Shown one piece after another: positions 1-8,431 of a stretch of 46,511 nt of DNA. The first letter of the stretch is position 1. Each line of letters begins with the position of its first letter. The stretch lies in NCBI GenBank assembly GCA_020434585.1, contig JAGRAN010000036.1:1-46511 (forward strand), read 5' to 3'. A program made the translations under genes and the position numbers. The notes beneath the pieces are model-generated. The model ran no database searches, was not told where the DNA came from, and saw only the letters and a list, made by a program, of their open reading frames with translations. Source of the stretch: Bdellovibrionales bacterium. GTDB lineage: Bacteria; Bdellovibrionota_C; UBA2361; SZUA-149; JAGRAN01.

Positions 1-2
1 GC

Positions 3-101
3 TCGCCGCAGCTTGTTTTTGAAGGCAGTCAGTATTCTCTGCTTAAAGTCGGCGAAGTATGGGAGGAGGAGCGCAATGTTGATAGTGGCGGGAGCGTTTG
101 A
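3..101 (+). CDS. Possible C-terminal end of an upstream gene (partial)
   Basis: A reading frame is open from the window edge for 32 codons and stops with TGA at 99-101, overlapping the start of the next gene by 26 bases. Its acidic end (…VGEVWEEERNVDSGG…) looks protein-like, and the overlap would suit an operon with mqnB. I do not recognise the family. An open frame this short at a contig edge can occur by chance. Confidence 0.3.
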   Translation, partial: SPQLVFEGSQYSLLKVGEVWEEERNVDSGGSV

Positions 102-684
102 GCCCGAGTTGGAAGCCTTGCGCCGAGCCGACTTGGGCGGAGTGGATGTAGACTTCTTGCTTACTGGAATTGGTTCGGTAAGCGCAGCAGTCAGTGTGAC
201 CCGCCGATTGTGTCAGGAGGGTGCTAGTCGACTAGTTTTTGTTGGTAGCTGCGGCAGCTACGGCGATTATCTGCCGCTTCGAAGCTGTGCCTGCGTAGCC
301 GCCGTATGTCAGACTGATTATCTTGCTGCGAGCTCCAGGGGGCACATTCCCGCTGCCGCGGTTGAAACGATTGATGCAGACCCCGAGCTGAAAGCCCAAC
401 TAAGTGCGCTTGCCGACGAGGAATGCATCGCTAGCAGCCCCATCTCGATTGCTGATGAAAAGGAAGCAGCGGTAGCCTTGGCCGAATACAGCGGAGCCGG
501 AGTTGAGAATCTTGAGCTTTTTGGTGTAGCTAAGGCCTGTAAGCAGGCTGGAATTCCATGGGGTGCGCTCTGCGCCGTAACGAATTTCGTTGGCCCCGGA
601 TCCGGCCAACAGTGGAGAAACAACCACATTCAAGCAGCTGAACACACTGCTCAGGTGCTGCAGCGGTTCCTCCAAGCCCTTTGA
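76..684 (+). CDS. mqnB: Futalosine hydrolase-like nucleosidase (MqnB)
   Basis: Nucleoside phosphorylase/MTA-SAH-nucleosidase fold, 202 residues from the chosen start. Visible are the N-terminal strand MLIVAGAFEPELEAL, the glycine turn LTGIGSVSAA, VFVGSCGSYG, and the C-terminal ENLELFG…AVTNFVG segment, which matches the E-(M/L)-E-G and S/T-N regions of this fold. MqnB cleaves hypoxanthine from (amino)futalosine in the cytoplasm, giving the substrate for MqnC. I prefer futalosine hydrolase to MTA/SAH nucleosidase because an MqnA-MqnC fusion, UbiE and UbiX are encoded about 32 kb downstream. The ATG at 76 follows GGAGGAGG at 62-69. The longer frame from position 13 has no ribosome site and would overlap the upstream frame further. 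The usual glycine after the glutamate pair is kept. Confidence 0.75.
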   Translation: MLIVAGAFEPELEALRRADLGGVDVDFLLTGIGSVSAAVSVTRRLCQEGASRLVFVGSCGSYGDYLPLRSCACVAAVCQTDYLAASSRGHIPAAAVETIDADPELKAQLSALADEECIASSPISIADEKEAAVALAEYSGAGVENLELFGVAKACKQAGIPWGALCAVTNFVGPGSGQQWRNNHIQAAEHTAQVLQRFLQAL

Positions 685-708
685 TATGCGGCGTTAATTC
701 GAAACGTT

Positions 709-744
709 GCACAAATTACAAAGACGGGGCGCAAATATTACAAA
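709..744 (+). promoter_or_regulatory. Direct repeat upstream of the ECF sigma gene
   Basis: GCACAAATTACAAA (709-722) recurs as GCAAATATTACAAA (731-744), 12 of 14 bases identical, with starts 22 bp apart, or two helical turns. It lies about 100 bp before the sigma factor start, in the only intergenic gap there. The spacing suits a dimeric or tandem activator/repressor site. I could not place a convincing promoter next to it. Confidence 0.3.
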
Positions 745-844
745 TCCGTGACATCTACCCTAATGCTCTGAGCTAAACTCGGATTCATCTTGGATTATTT
801 CAAGGTTTTTTGGGACTTTAGAGAATCACTTCGTAGGAGGTGTC

Positions 845-1486
845 ATGCGCTCAGAGACAGTAACGGATTTGGATCTTATCGAGCGATTCACGGGGGGCTG
901 TGAGGAGAGTTTTGAAGAGCTTATTTCGAGGTACGAGACTAAGGCATACAATCTAGCGTATCGCCTGACTCGCAACGAGTTGGATGCAGAGGAAGTTCTT
1001 CAAGACGTCTTCGTAACGGTTTACCGTAAGATCGATAGTTTTGAGGGTAAGTCAAAGTTTTCAAGCTGGTTGTATCGCATTACAGTCAACGCTGCGTTTA
1101 TGAAGCTTCGTAAGCGCAAAAAGCACCAGGCAATATCAATCGATGAAATGCTGCCGCAGTTGGAAAGCCAGGCGCTGTCACAGCGTTCAAGCTTTCGCGA
1201 CAGATGCGACTCTCGCGCGCTTTGCAACGAGATGCGCGGTACGATTGAAGATGCAATCCGTCGGCTGCCAGAAGAGTATCGAGCAGTGTTCGTTTTGCGT
1301 GACATCGACGGACTTTCCAATAAGGAAGTCGGTGAGCTGCTGCGATTGAGTATTCCGGCCGTTAAGTCTCGTTTGCACCGCTCAAGATTAATGCTTCGCA
1401 AACGGCTAAACCGGTTCTACGAGGACTACAGGAGCGACGAGAAGATTGTTGCTGTTGGGCCCTCCGTTATGAAGCAGGCCGCTTAA
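845..1486 (+). CDS. ECF-family RNA polymerase sigma factor
   Basis: A 213-residue sigma-70 family protein of the extracytoplasmic-function (ECF) class. Region 2 lies at roughly residues 20-90, with NELDAEEVLQDVFVTVYRKI and SSWLYRITVNAAFMKLRK, the helices that bind core and the -10 element. Region 4 lies at roughly 135-190, with RRLPEEYRAVFVLRDIDGLS and the helix-turn-helix IPAVKSRLHRSRLMLRKRL, which reads the -35. There is no region 1.1 or 3. The start is set by GTAGGAGGT at 834-842 just before ATG 845. It is monocistronic: a strong terminator follows, and no anti-sigma gene is adjacent, so its regulator must be elsewhere or it is controlled transcriptionally. Its target genes cannot be read from this window. 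Confidence 0.93.
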   Translation: MRSETVTDLDLIERFTGGCEESFEELISRYETKAYNLAYRLTRNELDAEEVLQDVFVTVYRKIDSFEGKSKFSSWLYRITVNAAFMKLRKRKKHQAISIDEMLPQLESQALSQRSSFRDRCDSRALCNEMRGTIEDAIRRLPEEYRAVFVLRDIDGLSNKEVGELLRLSIPAVKSRLHRSRLMLRKRLNRFYEDYRSDEKIVAVGPSVMKQAA

Positions 1487-1522
1487 ACAGATTCACATTC
1501 CTCGCAATATTGGTTCACATGT

Positions 1523-1557
1523 AAAGCCTCGGAGTCCGCAGCTCCGGGGCTTTTTTT
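1523..1557 (+). terminator. Rho-independent terminator after the sigma gene
   Basis: Arms 1523-1534 and 1542-1553 pair over 12 bp (one G-T pair) around a 7-base loop, followed by a run of seven T (1551-1557). It separates the sigma gene from purC. Confidence 0.9.
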
Positions 1558-1632
1558 GTTTGTCTTAGGCTTGCACTTGAAAACCCGTGGAGCATGAGGT
1601 AGAAACCGGCTTTTGCTACGGAGATTTACGCT

Positions 1633-2601
1633 ATGCTTAGTAGAGAAACAGTCGCAAGTCAGCTTTCCCACACCCTCTCTGAAATTGATATCCCAAACCT
1701 TGGAAAGAAGATTTCCGGGAAAGTACGTGACAGTTACGTTGTTGGCGCTAAGCGTGTTTTAATCACAAGTGACCGTTTAAGTGCGTTCGACAAGATTCTT
1801 ACGACAATCCCGTTTAAGGGTCAGTTGTTGAACGCGATGACTGCTCATTGGTTCGAGCAAACCAAAGACATTATCGAAAATCATATAATCGATGTTCCGC
1901 ACCCTAACATCTTCATCGCGCGCCAAGTTGAGATCATACCAATTGAAGTAGTAGTGCGCGGCTATCTTACAGGCAGTGCCTGGAGGGATTATCAGGCCGG
2001 CAAAGCGATTTCAGGCATTACTCTTCCCAAAGGCTTAAAGAAATCTCAAAGATTCGACACGCCCCTGCTAACTCCTTCAACCAAGGCTGAGCAGGGTGAG
2101 CACGATATGCCTATTTCTGAAGAAGCGATTCTTCAGTCTGACTTAGTTGACCCAGGCCTTTGGGAGCAGGTCCGAGACGCAGCACTTAAGCTGTTCGCGT
2201 TTGGAACGAAGAAAGCCGCAGAGCGTGGTTTAATTCTCGTTGATACCAAATACGAGTTTGGGACGAGTGTGAATGAGCGCGGAGAACGCTTTATCGTGCT
2301 TGCAGACGAGATTCATACGCAGGATTCCTCGCGTTACTGGATGTCAAACACCTATCAAGAGCGGTTCGAAGCAGGAGAAGACCCGCACATGCTCGATAAG
2401 GAGTTCGTGCGTCGCCACCTGATGCAGAAGTTTGACTACATGGGTGACGGGGAGCCGCCGGTGCTGAGTGACGAGTTCAGAATCGACACAGCCCTGCGAT
2501 ATATCGAAGCATGTGAAACGATCACCGGAACACCCTTTGAAGGGCGTCCCGGCGACACTGCTAGTGAAATTCGTGAAGTGCTTGCGAACTATTCGTTCTA
2601 G
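1633..2601 (+). CDS. purC: SAICAR synthetase (PurC)
   Basis: Phosphoribosylaminoimidazole-succinocarboxamide synthase, 322 residues: joins CAIR and aspartate with ATP in de novo purine synthesis, in the cytoplasm. Diagnostic segments are GKVRDSYVVGAKRVLITSDR (N-terminal nucleotide-binding lobe), SAFDKILTTIPFKGQLLNAM, VEIIPIEVVVRGYLTGSAW, the substrate loop STKAEQGEHDMPIS, and ILVDTKYEFG. The length matches the longer (yeast-like) PurC group rather than the ~240-residue E. coli form. ACGGAG precedes the ATG at 1633. No purine riboswitch or PurR-like site is evident in the 70 bp between the terminator and the start. It converges on the pilin gene, with 7 bp between the two stops. Confidence 0.97.
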   Translation: MLSRETVASQLSHTLSEIDIPNLGKKISGKVRDSYVVGAKRVLITSDRLSAFDKILTTIPFKGQLLNAMTAHWFEQTKDIIENHIIDVPHPNIFIARQVEIIPIEVVVRGYLTGSAWRDYQAGKAISGITLPKGLKKSQRFDTPLLTPSTKAEQGEHDMPISEEAILQSDLVDPGLWEQVRDAALKLFAFGTKKAAERGLILVDTKYEFGTSVNERGERFIVLADEIHTQDSSRYWMSNTYQERFEAGEDPHMLDKEFVRRHLMQKFDYMGDGEPPVLSDEFRIDTALRYIEACETITGTPFEGRPGDTASEIREVLANYSF

Positions 2602-2608
2602 CTGACTG

Positions 2609-3007
2609 CTATTTGAAGTCGAAGAAAATTACGACCAGCGAGCGCAGGATAAAAGCGCCGACAGCTACGATCAGCATGCTTGTTGCAGCTCGATAACTGC
2701 CGAGTGAAGCGGCGATGATCGCCAGCAATCCTGCTACGATCATAATCAAGGAGCCTAAGTTGCCCTCGATAAGATCGAACATCCTGGTGCCCATGTCGTA
2801 AATTCTGTCATCTCCGGCAGCGACGCCCGAGCCGGGGGTGTTAGACAGCTGAGCCAGCGAAATATCTGCACCGGCCGTTGCCAGAAGAATGATTCCGAGA
2901 GCGAACAGCGAAACCGAAAAGATTGCTGAGCGGTTGACCTCGAATCGTGCAGCAGCTGCGCGGGAGATCGAAGAGGTGAATTTGGCTATGTCGTCAAAGT
3001 TTATCAT
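2609..3007 (-). CDS. TraA/VirB2-like pilin precursor, copy 1
   Basis: A 132-residue protein built like F-type pilin precursors: a long leader of about 52 residues with one hydrophobic stretch (residues ~27-48) ending near ISLA, then a mature part of about 80 residues with two hydrophobic helices (~84-105 and ~108-130) separated by a short GSYRAA turn. The mature part is nearly the same as that of the gene at 9664-10050, sharing PGSGVAAGDDRIY, LIEGNLG and VAVGAFILRSLV. Such pilins are inserted in the inner membrane, cleaved by signal peptidase and polymerised by the T4SS. It lies 11 kb from the T4SS block and is transcribed in the same direction as that block. The ribosome site is weak (CGAG next to the ATG). 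Assignment rests on architecture and T4SS context. Confidence 0.72.
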   Translation of the reverse strand: MINFDDIAKFTSSISRAAAARFEVNRSAIFSVSLFALGIILLATAGADISLAQLSNTPGSGVAAGDDRIYDMGTRMFDLIEGNLGSLIMIVAGLLAIIAASLGSYRAATSMLIVAVGAFILRSLVVIFFDFK

Positions 3008-3111
3008 CTCGATATTGCTCCATTGTGCGAGCTCCGCAGCGCCCGCATTTTCTGACGGGGATTATAGCCTTTTAGGGATCTATAAGCTAGTAGCCAAGCG
3101 CTGCGGGATAA

Positions 3112-5208
3112 TTACTTCAATATTTGAAATAAATTGCTGAAATCGTCTGTCCATAGACGAATTTGCTGGTAGGACTGATTCAGTTCAACACGAGAGTTTT
3201 CTCCCGCGCTTACTTCAACTTTTGCCTGATCGGTGCTGAGGAGCATCCAAGTTGTTCCAGGCTCGAGCGAGCCCTCGCCTTTGTCGAGGTACTTAATTGC
3301 GATGTTTAGATTGTTGAGGCGCGCGATTTGCGCAATTACGGGCCTTAGGTCCAAATGGTGGTTGGTAATGTGAATCGCGATCAGACCACCGGGTTTCAAG
3401 TGGCGCAGGTAGATTTGAAATGCCTCTCGAGTTAGCAGATGGGCTGGAATTGCATCACCGCTGAATGCGTCGATAATAAATAGATCGAAGTTTTGAGAGC
3501 TTTCTCGCTCAAGCGACAGCCGCGCGTCGCCCATTACTATTTCAATTTTTGCAGAGCTTTTTTTCAGGAAGCTAAACAGCCTCTCAGCCTGATCGACGAC
3601 TTGCGGATTGATCTCATAAAATCGCAGCGTATCCCCTGTGCGTCCGAAAACAGCCATTGTGCCGGTGCCCATTCCGATTAATCCAACTTTTTTCGACTCA
3701 CCGTCTAGGCCGATTTTAAATGCGTCATTACCGCCGCTTCCTTCACGATAATATGCTGTTGGAGTCAGTTGTTTTTCCTCCTTAACGTATTGAAAGCCGT
3801 GTTGTATTCGGCCGTGATATTGAGCAATGCGGTGCAGCTCTGGCTTGTCCGCATCCAGCTCCGTTGCGCGCAGAATTCCGTAAAAGTTTCTTGATTGCTC
3901 AATTGCTCCGCTAGCCATTTTATTTGCGTTAACGCCAAGCGCTAGCGCGAGTGCGGCAAATGCGAAACCGAGGCCGGCCCATGCTTTGCGCGGCTGGCCG
4001 CCGGCGATTGCGGATTCGGGATCAATGTATAGGACAACCAGCACCAAAAAAGCGCAGCTAATTAATCCGACATGCAGTTCAAAAAACGCGGGGAAGATCA
4101 GCGGAGAAATTATACTGACAAACAGCCCGCCGAAAGCGCCACCAGCAGAAATCATTAGGTAGAACGAGGTTAAATACTTTGGGTGAGGTTTGATTCGAGT
4201 CAGTTCGCCGTGGCAAACCATGCAGGAAGTGAACAATGTTAGGAACGAAACACCGATAGCTACTCCAATGTGCGCCCCAGCTCCGGTGATTTCGTAATCA
4301 CAAATTAGCAGCATCAGCATTGCTAACGACGGGAGAAATAGTCGCCGTCGATACCACCAGTCGCTCTCGAAGCAGAAAATGAAGGTCAGCAAGTAGATGC
4401 TGAGAGGGGCGATCCATAGAAAAGGAACTACAGCGACGTCCTGACAAACGTGGTTGGTGATTGCGAGCAAGAGGACAGAGCCGCAGGCCGCGAGTGCAAA
4501 CCACAATAGCCAGTAACCGAACGATGGAGCGGGCGGCCCAGCGGAGATTTCTTCAAGTGCTGTTTCAGGTGATTCTGTTTCACGCGGCAGGCGGAAAATC
4601 GATATTGCGCACATGCAGCACAGAACGAGAAACAGAGCGTATACTGCGGCCCATAAGGCACCCTGCTCGTAAACCGTCAGTTTAGGCTCGACCAAGAACG
4701 GATAAGTTAGCAGCGCCAACAGAGAGCCTACGTTCGACAGGGAATAAAGTCTGTAAGGTGAAAGCGACGGGAAACGCATGCTAAACCAGGCTTGCAGCAG
4801 CGGACCGGTGGTAGCCAACAAAAAATATGGCAAACCGACAGTCAGCATTAAGAGCTGAAGAATGTGCAAGGCCGGCTCATTTGATCCGATTGGTTTGAGT
4901 TCTGTGCCGGGAATGATGTCCAGAAAACACGCTGTCAAGGCCAGGACGCCGATGTGTACCATGGTTTGCAGTTGAGGCGACAGATTTCTGTTGAGTAAGT
5001 GAGCGTAAGCATAGCCCGCTAGTAAAAAAGTTTGAAAGAAAAGCAGGCAGGTGCTCCAAACTGAAGGAGTCCCTCCGAACCATGGCAGGATAAACTTGGC
5101 CATCATCGGCTGTACCTGGAACAGCAAAAACGCACTGGTAAAAACTGTCAGGGCAAATAGCCAGCCAAGGAGGCCGTAACGTGTGCTGTTAGATTTAAGA
5201 TTGCTCAT
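3112..5208 (-). CDS. Polytopic membrane protein with spermidine synthase-like domain
   Basis: A 698-residue fused membrane transporter-like/spermidine synthase-like protein. The first ~430 residues are many hydrophobic helices (family-typical FQVQPMMAKFILPWFGGTP, and TTGPLLQAWFS). The last ~250 form a Rossmann methyltransferase-like fold with GLIGMGTGTMAVFG and DLFIIDAFSGDAIPAHLLT, the SpeE family motifs. The family is widespread, but its substrate is not established; polyamine synthesis should not be assumed. The ATG at 5208 has GGAG seven bases upstream, and the start overlaps the stop of the glycosyltransferase gene (ATGA), so the two are translationally coupled. Confidence 0.85.
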   Translation of the reverse strand: MSNLKSNSTRYGLLGWLFALTVFTSAFLLFQVQPMMAKFILPWFGGTPSVWSTCLLFFQTFLLAGYAYAHLLNRNLSPQLQTMVHIGVLALTACFLDIIPGTELKPIGSNEPALHILQLLMLTVGLPYFLLATTGPLLQAWFSMRFPSLSPYRLYSLSNVGSLLALLTYPFLVEPKLTVYEQGALWAAVYALFLVLCCMCAISIFRLPRETESPETALEEISAGPPAPSFGYWLLWFALAACGSVLLLAITNHVCQDVAVVPFLWIAPLSIYLLTFIFCFESDWWYRRRLFLPSLAMLMLLICDYEITGAGAHIGVAIGVSFLTLFTSCMVCHGELTRIKPHPKYLTSFYLMISAGGAFGGLFVSIISPLIFPAFFELHVGLISCAFLVLVVLYIDPESAIAGGQPRKAWAGLGFAFAALALALGVNANKMASGAIEQSRNFYGILRATELDADKPELHRIAQYHGRIQHGFQYVKEEKQLTPTAYYREGSGGNDAFKIGLDGESKKVGLIGMGTGTMAVFGRTGDTLRFYEINPQVVDQAERLFSFLKKSSAKIEIVMGDARLSLERESSQNFDLFIIDAFSGDAIPAHLLTREAFQIYLRHLKPGGLIAIHITNHHLDLRPVIAQIARLNNLNIAIKYLDKGEGSLEPGTTWMLLSTDQAKVEVSAGENSRVELNQSYQQIRLWTDDFSNLFQILK

Positions 5209-6569
5209 GAGGCTGCTCCGGCTTGCTTGCCGACTAACTTCGAACCGACAGCCGCAAGCGGCAAATACAACTTATACACTGCGCAGGCAGCAAGGAAGTA
5301 AAGAATAGGATGAATTGGAATTAAGAATCTACCGTGAGGAACGTTCCAAGTAAGCGCAATCGCAATCGTGTTTGCAACGAGCAGTCCTCCCAAAACTAAG
5401 AACGCCGAGGATCCGAAAACAACAAATAGTCCAATAAGCCCAAGTAGAATTAGAAAATGCTGATATCCCTGTGCATCCACCCACCAGAGCGACGTTATTT
5501 TTAACGCAACTAGCTGAGGTAAACGAGAATAATTTTTTGAAATCCAATCGACCGTTCTTTGTTTGCCCTCTTTGGCCATCATAACTTCGCCTTGTATTCC
5601 ACCGATCGGCGCTGAATCAAATGATGAAAGAATTTTCATTTTGGTTTTAAATGTCCACTTGCCGCCGGTATCGAACATAGCGTCGGAGTAGCCAACCGCA
5701 AGAACCCGCGTCCCTTGAGTTCCGGTCGGCATAAATTCCCCAGTTACGAGACAGTTTCTGGCATACCACGGAACGGAAAGTATCAGTGCCGGCGCGAGGA
5801 ACGCAAAGAGACGCCAGCAGCGGTCGGGAATCGAATTTACTCGCCCGGAAAGGACCCATAGCAGCAGCAAGATGAGCGGCAGCCAAATTAAGAAAATATT
5901 TCTTAAGAGCAGCATGAGTCCAAACACCGTGCCTGCAAGCAGAGCATAAAGCCGCTCGGGAGAGGCAGCGTATCGCAGCAGCGTCCAAACTAAAATTAAG
6001 ATTAGCAGCGCTGCTAGTGGCTCGGTCATGTAGCGGTGAACGTAAAATAGAAAGCTAGTATCAAAAAAAGCAAGAGCGGCTGCGATAAGGGCTGGAATTG
6101 CTCCGGCTAAGGCGTAAGCAAATGCGGCGCTCAGTGTGGCGACAGTTACAGTAATTCCGATGTTGACATAGCGCCAAGTTGAAAACTTTCGACCGCCGAT
6201 GCTGTAGATGCCGCTTAGTATGGCAGGGAAGAGCGGAGGCCTAAAGGCGGTGGGGTAGTATGGTCCTTGGTGTTCAAGTACCCAGTCGTAGTATCCGTCA
6301 TTGTTGCTTTTAAGGTAGGGCTCCCGCCACGCCTCGTCGCTCCAGTCGTGGCCGAATCCGTTTCCAACAGCGAGATTGTAAGCGATGTTGTCGTAAGCTT
6401 GGCCATCGCCGACTTCGGGCGGAAGGTTCATGTATCCGCTTTCGCTAACTACCCAAACGGCAAAAGCGAAAAAACAAGCAGCGTAAATAATCATCAGGAC
6501 GGTCGCCGGTACGCGGCGCAGCTCGATGTAGGGGAGCTTTGACTTGATCCTGATCGCCGGTTCGTTCAT
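5205..6569 (-). CDS. GT39/ArnT-like membrane glycosyltransferase
   Basis: A polytopic membrane protein of 454 residues from the chosen start. It has the first periplasmic loop typical of GT-C glycosyltransferases: an acidic GDGQAYDNIAYNLAVGNGFG followed by a TAFRPPLFPAILSGIY segment, then about ten hydrophobic helices. These enzymes move sugars from polyprenyl-phosphate carriers to lipids or proteins on the periplasmic face. Acceptor and donor are unknown. I start at ATG 6569 (MNEPAIRIKSK) because the longer frame to 6680 would run across the start of the divergent gene at 6663 and adds a Cys-rich tail unlike the family. It is coupled to the SpeE-like gene by a 4-bp overlap. Confidence 0.75.
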   Translation of the reverse strand: MNEPAIRIKSKLPYIELRRVPATVLMIIYAACFFAFAVWVVSESGYMNLPPEVGDGQAYDNIAYNLAVGNGFGHDWSDEAWREPYLKSNNDGYYDWVLEHQGPYYPTAFRPPLFPAILSGIYSIGGRKFSTWRYVNIGITVTVATLSAAFAYALAGAIPALIAAALAFFDTSFLFYVHRYMTEPLAALLILILVWTLLRYAASPERLYALLAGTVFGLMLLLRNIFLIWLPLILLLLWVLSGRVNSIPDRCWRLFAFLAPALILSVPWYARNCLVTGEFMPTGTQGTRVLAVGYSDAMFDTGGKWTFKTKMKILSSFDSAPIGGIQGEVMMAKEGKQRTVDWISKNYSRLPQLVALKITSLWWVDAQGYQHFLILLGLIGLFVVFGSSAFLVLGGLLVANTIAIALTWNVPHGRFLIPIHPILYFLAACAVYKLYLPLAAVGSKLVGKQAGAAS

Positions 6570-6662
6570 CTCAAAGGTAAAAGCGTTTTGGCTGAAAGTG
6601 CGTGCTTTCGCGCAGTCTAGGCAGTATAGTAACAGGCTGAGTGTGCAGGCAGAAGACGAATA

Positions 6663-7154
6663 ATGCAACGAAACATTCACCTATTCCTAATCTATGCGTT
6701 GACCGCAGTCGGACTGTTGCAGTCCGTCGGATACATTATTCATAATAACGATTTGGTGTTTTTTGCGCTTGCAACTCGAGCGTCTCCACTTCCCGATGTT
6801 TTCGGCGGTTCTAAAGCGTTTGAACCGAATCCGTACATGGCTGAGTTTGTATTTGATTTTGAAGACGGATCTCAAAAGATCGTGCCGAAAGCAGATTACA
6901 CAAACACGCTAAGAAGAAACGGTCCGACCGGAAGATTCTTTAGGTTCATCGGTTATATCGTCGTAATCAACTGGATGCCGGTGATTCCAGAATCAACATA
7001 CAAGCCAGTGCTTCGCCACGGTTTTTGCACGGGGGGCGCTATTGCTGAGCTGCTTGGTCTGAAGAAGCCAGTGCGTGGATTTACTATTTTATTGAACAAT
7101 GCCAAAGACGACGGCAAGCCTGATTATCGGTATTCGGTTTCATGCAGCGACTAG
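6663..7154 (+). CDS. Hypothetical membrane-anchored protein
   Basis: 163 residues with an N-terminal hydrophobic segment (residues ~5-25) and a soluble remainder. I recognise no family. Its stop lies inside the next gene (13-bp overlap), so it is almost certainly co-transcribed and translationally coupled with the HTTM-DCC gene, and may act with it at the membrane. The ribosome site is modest (GAAGACG before ATG 6663). Confidence 0.7.
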   Translation: MQRNIHLFLIYALTAVGLLQSVGYIIHNNDLVFFALATRASPLPDVFGGSKAFEPNPYMAEFVFDFEDGSQKIVPKADYTNTLRRNGPTGRFFRFIGYIVVINWMPVIPESTYKPVLRHGFCTGGAIAELLGLKKPVRGFTILLNNAKDDGKPDYRYSVSCSD

Positions 7155-8374
7155 AGTCGTACACCCCGTATCAATTCGCGCTTTTTCGCATCGGACTTGG
7201 TCTGTTGATCTTATTTTGCCTAGTGCCGATGCTGTGGCACGGGACGGCATTGTTTAGCGATCAGTCAATGGTAGCTAATCCCGAACTAAACTGGACTTAC
7301 GGATATCTCTACAATCCGCTCGATACTTACGACTCCCCCGCAGTCATTACTGCGGTGATTGCATCATCGATTATCTTTGCTTTGGGCTTCACCTTTGGAG
7401 TATTTAGACGCACCTCTGCTCTTCTGCTCTATGTCGGTTGGACGTGTCTCTTTAATCGAAACAATTTTATCAATCATCCCGGCATTTCATTTGTCGGCTG
7501 GCTGCTGTTGGCTTCGACGCTTGTCCCCCTCGGCGAGCCCTTGAGCCTTGGAGCTAGGTCGGTCCAGTTGAAGGATGATTGGTTCATGCCGCGCGCTCTG
7601 TTCGTCGGAGCCTGGCTGGTGATGGCCTTTAGTTACACGTTAAGCGGCGTGCTTAAGGCCGCAAGCCCTAGCTGGATTGACGGAACGGCTATCTACTACG
7701 TAGTCCGCACCGCGAATACGTATCAATGGTGGTTCGCAGACTGGCTGCGCGATTTGCCGCTGCCTTTTTGGAAATTAATGAATTGGGGCACGCTGGCTCT
7801 TGAAATTTTGTTTTTACCACTCTGCTTGTTCTCGAGAGGCCGGATGATAGCGTCTTTAGGTATGGTTGGGCTCCATGTCGGCATCGCAACCTTTTTCGAT
7901 TTTATTGAACTGACTCTTTCGCTAATGGTTGTCCACTTCTTTACCTTTGATTCGCGGTGGTTTTCGGCTCGCAAAGTTTCCGACAAACAACCGATCATAT
8001 TTTACGACGGAGTATGCGGTCTCTGTGATGGATTTGTTCAGTTCGTTCTTAGTGAAGATGTCTCAAGAGTGTTTAAGCTTGCTCCGCTTCAAGGAGAAAC
8101 TGCTCGAGAACTTCTTGGCGATGATGCGAATTCGATGCACAGCATTATCCTAGTCGATGAAACGGGAAAAAGATTTGAACGCTCGGCCGCTGTCTTGAGA
8201 ATCCTAAGCTGGATGGGCGGGCTCTGGTGGTTTGCTCGCGTATGCTGGATAATACCTGGGTTTATTCGGGATGCGATCTACAGGCTCGTTGCCCATTATC
8301 GTTACAGCATATTTGGCAAATACGACGCCTGTAAACTTCCAAGCGACAAAGACAAAGCAAGGTTTCTCGACTAG
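7142..8374 (+). CDS. HTTM membrane domain fused to a DCC thiol oxidoreductase-like domain
   Basis: 410 residues with two parts. Residues 1-~270 are a multi-helix membrane domain of the HTTM (vitamin K-dependent gamma-carboxylase-like) type, with RIGLGLLILF, FRRTSALLLYVGW and NHPGISFVGWLLL. Residues ~280-410 are a DCC (DUF393) domain that begins IIFYDGVCGLCDGFVQFVL, carrying the D-x-x-C-x-x-C motif that names the family. The fusion is known in bacteria; its biochemical role is not established. A CXXC facing the membrane next to an HTTM domain suggests quinone- or thiol-linked redox chemistry (inference). Overlaps the preceding hypothetical gene by 13 bp. Confidence 0.87.
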   Translation: MQRLESYTPYQFALFRIGLGLLILFCLVPMLWHGTALFSDQSMVANPELNWTYGYLYNPLDTYDSPAVITAVIASSIIFALGFTFGVFRRTSALLLYVGWTCLFNRNNFINHPGISFVGWLLLASTLVPLGEPLSLGARSVQLKDDWFMPRALFVGAWLVMAFSYTLSGVLKAASPSWIDGTAIYYVVRTANTYQWWFADWLRDLPLPFWKLMNWGTLALEILFLPLCLFSRGRMIASLGMVGLHVGIATFFDFIELTLSLMVVHFFTFDSRWFSARKVSDKQPIIFYDGVCGLCDGFVQFVLSEDVSRVFKLAPLQGETARELLGDDANSMHSIILVDETGKRFERSAAVLRILSWMGGLWWFARVCWIIPGFIRDAIYRLVAHYRYSIFGKYDACKLPSDKDKARFLD

Positions 8375-8431
8375 CAGCTAGGCACGTCCGTCGCCGAGAA
8401 GCGCAAATCTACTTCGAGTGGAAGAGTGCGT

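Noticed and set aside
3112..5208. Simple spermidine synthase (speE)
   Set aside because: The membrane-fused form is a separate family and does not show that polyamines are made.
6570..6680. N-terminal extension of the GT39-like protein
   Set aside because: It overlaps the start of the divergent gene, has no ribosome site and is unlike the family.
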